Shown here: in pieces, positions 62,965 through 64,000 of the stretch
How the letters are laid out: every line of letters begins with the position of its first letter
How positions within the stretch are numbered: the first letter of the stretch is position 1
Source of the DNA: Clostridia bacterium
Lineage (GTDB): Bacteria; Bacillota; Clostridia; Oscillospirales; CAG-382
DNA length: 64,000 nucleotides
Assembly: GCA_017397955.1 (NCBI GenBank)
Contig: JAFQHL010000008.1
Location: 34,137 to 98,136 of the forward strand
Direction: 5' to 3'
The notes under the pieces: generated by a model
Seen by the model: the letters and a program-made list of their open reading frames with translations, nothing else
Told to the model about the DNA's origin: nothing
Databases searched by the model: none
Made by a program: the position numbers and the translations under genes

Positions 62965-63828
62965 ATGAAGGTCTCTACGGAAATATCTTCTGCTTCTAAG
63001 CTTGTTGGCGAAGAAAAAGCTATAGAGCTTGTTGCCAAAGCCGGTTTTGACGCTTGGGACTTTTCAATGTTTTCGATGTGTAAATATGATTGGAATACAA
63101 GAAAATTATTAGAAAACAACCATCCTTTATCTAAACCGGATTATTTGTGTTTTGCAAAAAAACTAAAAAAGGTTGCTGACGACAACGGTATAATTTGTAA
63201 TCAATCCCACGCGCCATTTCCTTTGTCTTGCAAGGATATACGGTCTTATATGAAACGCGCAATTGAGTGTACTGCGGTGGTCGGTGGGGATGTTTGTGTC
63301 ATTCATCCCGATAATGACAAGTCGGTTAAGAAAAACGCTAAGATGTTTGTAGAGCTTTTGGATTTTGCAAAGGACCATGGGGTTCGTATTGCAACTGAAA
63401 ATATGTGGAACTGGGACAATAAAAAGGACATAAGCTCTTTTGCTGCTTGTTCCACGTCTTCAAGTTTTGTGGAACACATTGATGCGGTAAATGATATAAG
63501 CTTTGTGGCTTGTCTGGATATTGGACACGCTGAAATGAAAGGCAGCGGCGATGGAGCCGCCAATATGATAAGAGCGCTTGGACATAGATTACAGGCGCTA
63601 CACATTCACGATAATGACCGCCATCACGATTCGCATCAAATCCCTCTTTCAATGAAGATAGACTTTGTTCCCATTGTAAAAGCATTGAAGGATATTGGGT
63701 ACAGTGGGTATTTTACATTGGAGGCAGGGAGTTATCTCAATTCTTTTACAGCAGACAATTGTTACACAGCGATTAAGGACTTATATATCGCTGTGCGTCG
63801 TCTTGCGGATATGTACGAAGCATTATAA
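62965..63828 (+). CDS. sugar-phosphate isomerase/epimerase-like TIM-barrel protein
   Basis: A 287-residue AP-endonuclease-2/xylose-isomerase-type TIM barrel. Metal-ligand candidates are in QSHAPFPL, VCVIHPDND, ATENMWNW, CLDIGHAEM, LHIHDNDRHHDSHQIP and TLEAGSY. Family members isomerise or epimerise sugars and inositol derivatives; this one cannot be assigned to a reaction. AAGGAGG precedes the ATG. It probably forms a pair with the upstream PIG-L deacetylase gene, 22 bases away. Confidence 0.88.
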   Translation: MKVSTEISSASKLVGEEKAIELVAKAGFDAWDFSMFSMCKYDWNTRKLLENNHPLSKPDYLCFAKKLKKVADDNGIICNQSHAPFPLSCKDIRSYMKRAIECTAVVGGDVCVIHPDNDKSVKKNAKMFVELLDFAKDHGVRIATENMWNWDNKKDISSFAACSTSSSFVEHIDAVNDISFVACLDIGHAEMKGSGDGAANMIRALGHRLQALHIHDNDRHHDSHQIPLSMKIDFVPIVKALKDIGYSGYFTLEAGSYLNSFTADNCYTAIKDLYIAVRRLADMYEAL

Positions 63829-63831
63829 CTA

Positions 63832-63862
63832 AAGCCACCTATACATAAAGTGTAGGTGGCTT
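63832..63862 (+). terminator. terminator-like hairpin after the isomerase-like gene
   Basis: The inverted repeat AAGCCACCTATAC (63832-63844) with GTGTAGGTGGCTT (63850-63862) encloses ATAAA. The following T tract is weak. Confidence 0.7.
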
Positions 63863-63920
63863 CAGACCGCTGACAAAGGCACAGAACGCGAAAAAAAGAA
63901 AATACGGTTACTATAAAGTG

Positions 63921-63952
63921 AAAATTTCGGGGAAAATTTCCCCGAAATTTTT
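63921..63952. terminator. near-perfect AT/GC palindrome, probable bidirectional terminator
   Basis: AAATTTCGGGGAAA (63922-63935) pairs with TTTCCCCGAAATTT (63937-63950), with T-rich sequence following. It may end a minus-strand gene that enters from outside the window. The last bases, 63953-64000, show only a small GTTCG/CGAAC hairpin and no gene. Confidence 0.65.
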
Positions 63953-64000
63953 GTATATTTTCATATTTTTTCGTTCGAAACGAACCTCGGCTCACAGTAC

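Noticed and set aside
1..64000. Prophage, integron, transposon, tRNA or rRNA genes
   Set aside because: I looked for integrase, transposase and phage structural motifs and for tRNA cloverleaf signatures by eye and found none I could support.

Overview
The window looks like chromosomal DNA from a spore-forming, Gram-positive gut-type clostridium (Bacillota, Clostridia; Oscillospiraceae or a related uncultured lineage). The evidence is a spoVAC-spoVAD-spoVAE operon, a large SRP RNA in the Firmicutes order ffs-dnaX-ybaB-recR, HPr kinase, a DnaD/DnaI-type primosome pair, a class B sortase, AGGAGG-type ribosome binding sites, textbook TTGACA/TATAAT promoters and moderate GC content. I see no phage, transposon, integrase, tRNA, rRNA or CRISPR array.

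Layout: 1-7.3 kb is a giant secreted protein with a divergent dockerin, InlB-type repeats and a GHL10 hydrolase domain. 7.4-9.8 kb (minus) is an ABC importer of the SsuA/ThiY/TauT type, divergent from a flavin reductase-like gene across a perfect palindrome. 10.7-13.9 kb (minus) is tig-clpP-clpX, divergent from a class B sortase (14.1-15.2 kb). 15.2-17.2 kb (minus) is an acyl-activating enzyme with its own acyl carrier protein, divergent from spoVAC-AD-AE (17.4-19.2 kb). 19.3-23.0 kb is the most accessory stretch: a secreted peptidase/ricin/lectin/dockerin protein, two orphan genes and a small XRE regulator, flanked by two copies of the same terminator-like hairpin. 23.0-25.9 kb (minus) is SRP RNA-dnaX-ybaB-recR. 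26.0-33.9 kb (plus) is a housekeeping run DUF2812-like-mnmA-hprK-glcK-lon-ysxC-lysA, convergent with a pseudouridine synthase. An orphan MazF-type toxin follows, then a 1,980-residue anchored surface protein (35.6-41.5 kb).

41.8-50.7 kb (plus) is one run: a PfkB-like protein lacking its catalytic aspartate, murI, DUF1934, dnaD, dnaC/I, rnhA, a small protein, a dockerin-bearing phosphodiester glycosidase and apbE. 50.7-58.7 kb (minus) is alaS-HIT-comEC-holA-RNase M5-like-mtaB. 58.9-63.8 kb (plus) holds a second GHL10 secreted protein, a PIG-L deacetylase and a sugar-phosphate isomerase/epimerase-like protein.

The most interesting theme is a possible cell-surface assembly. Three secreted proteins carry dockerins (248-7303, 19275-21512, 46632-49676). 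One giant protein has an xPxTG sorting signal and an N-terminal region that could be a very divergent cohesin, and the window encodes a class B sortase, a class known in clostridia to use xPxTG motifs. The cohesin assignment is inference by eye. The only stretch over 300 bases without a protein gene is 25530-25992, which is filled by the SRP RNA and its divergent promoters.
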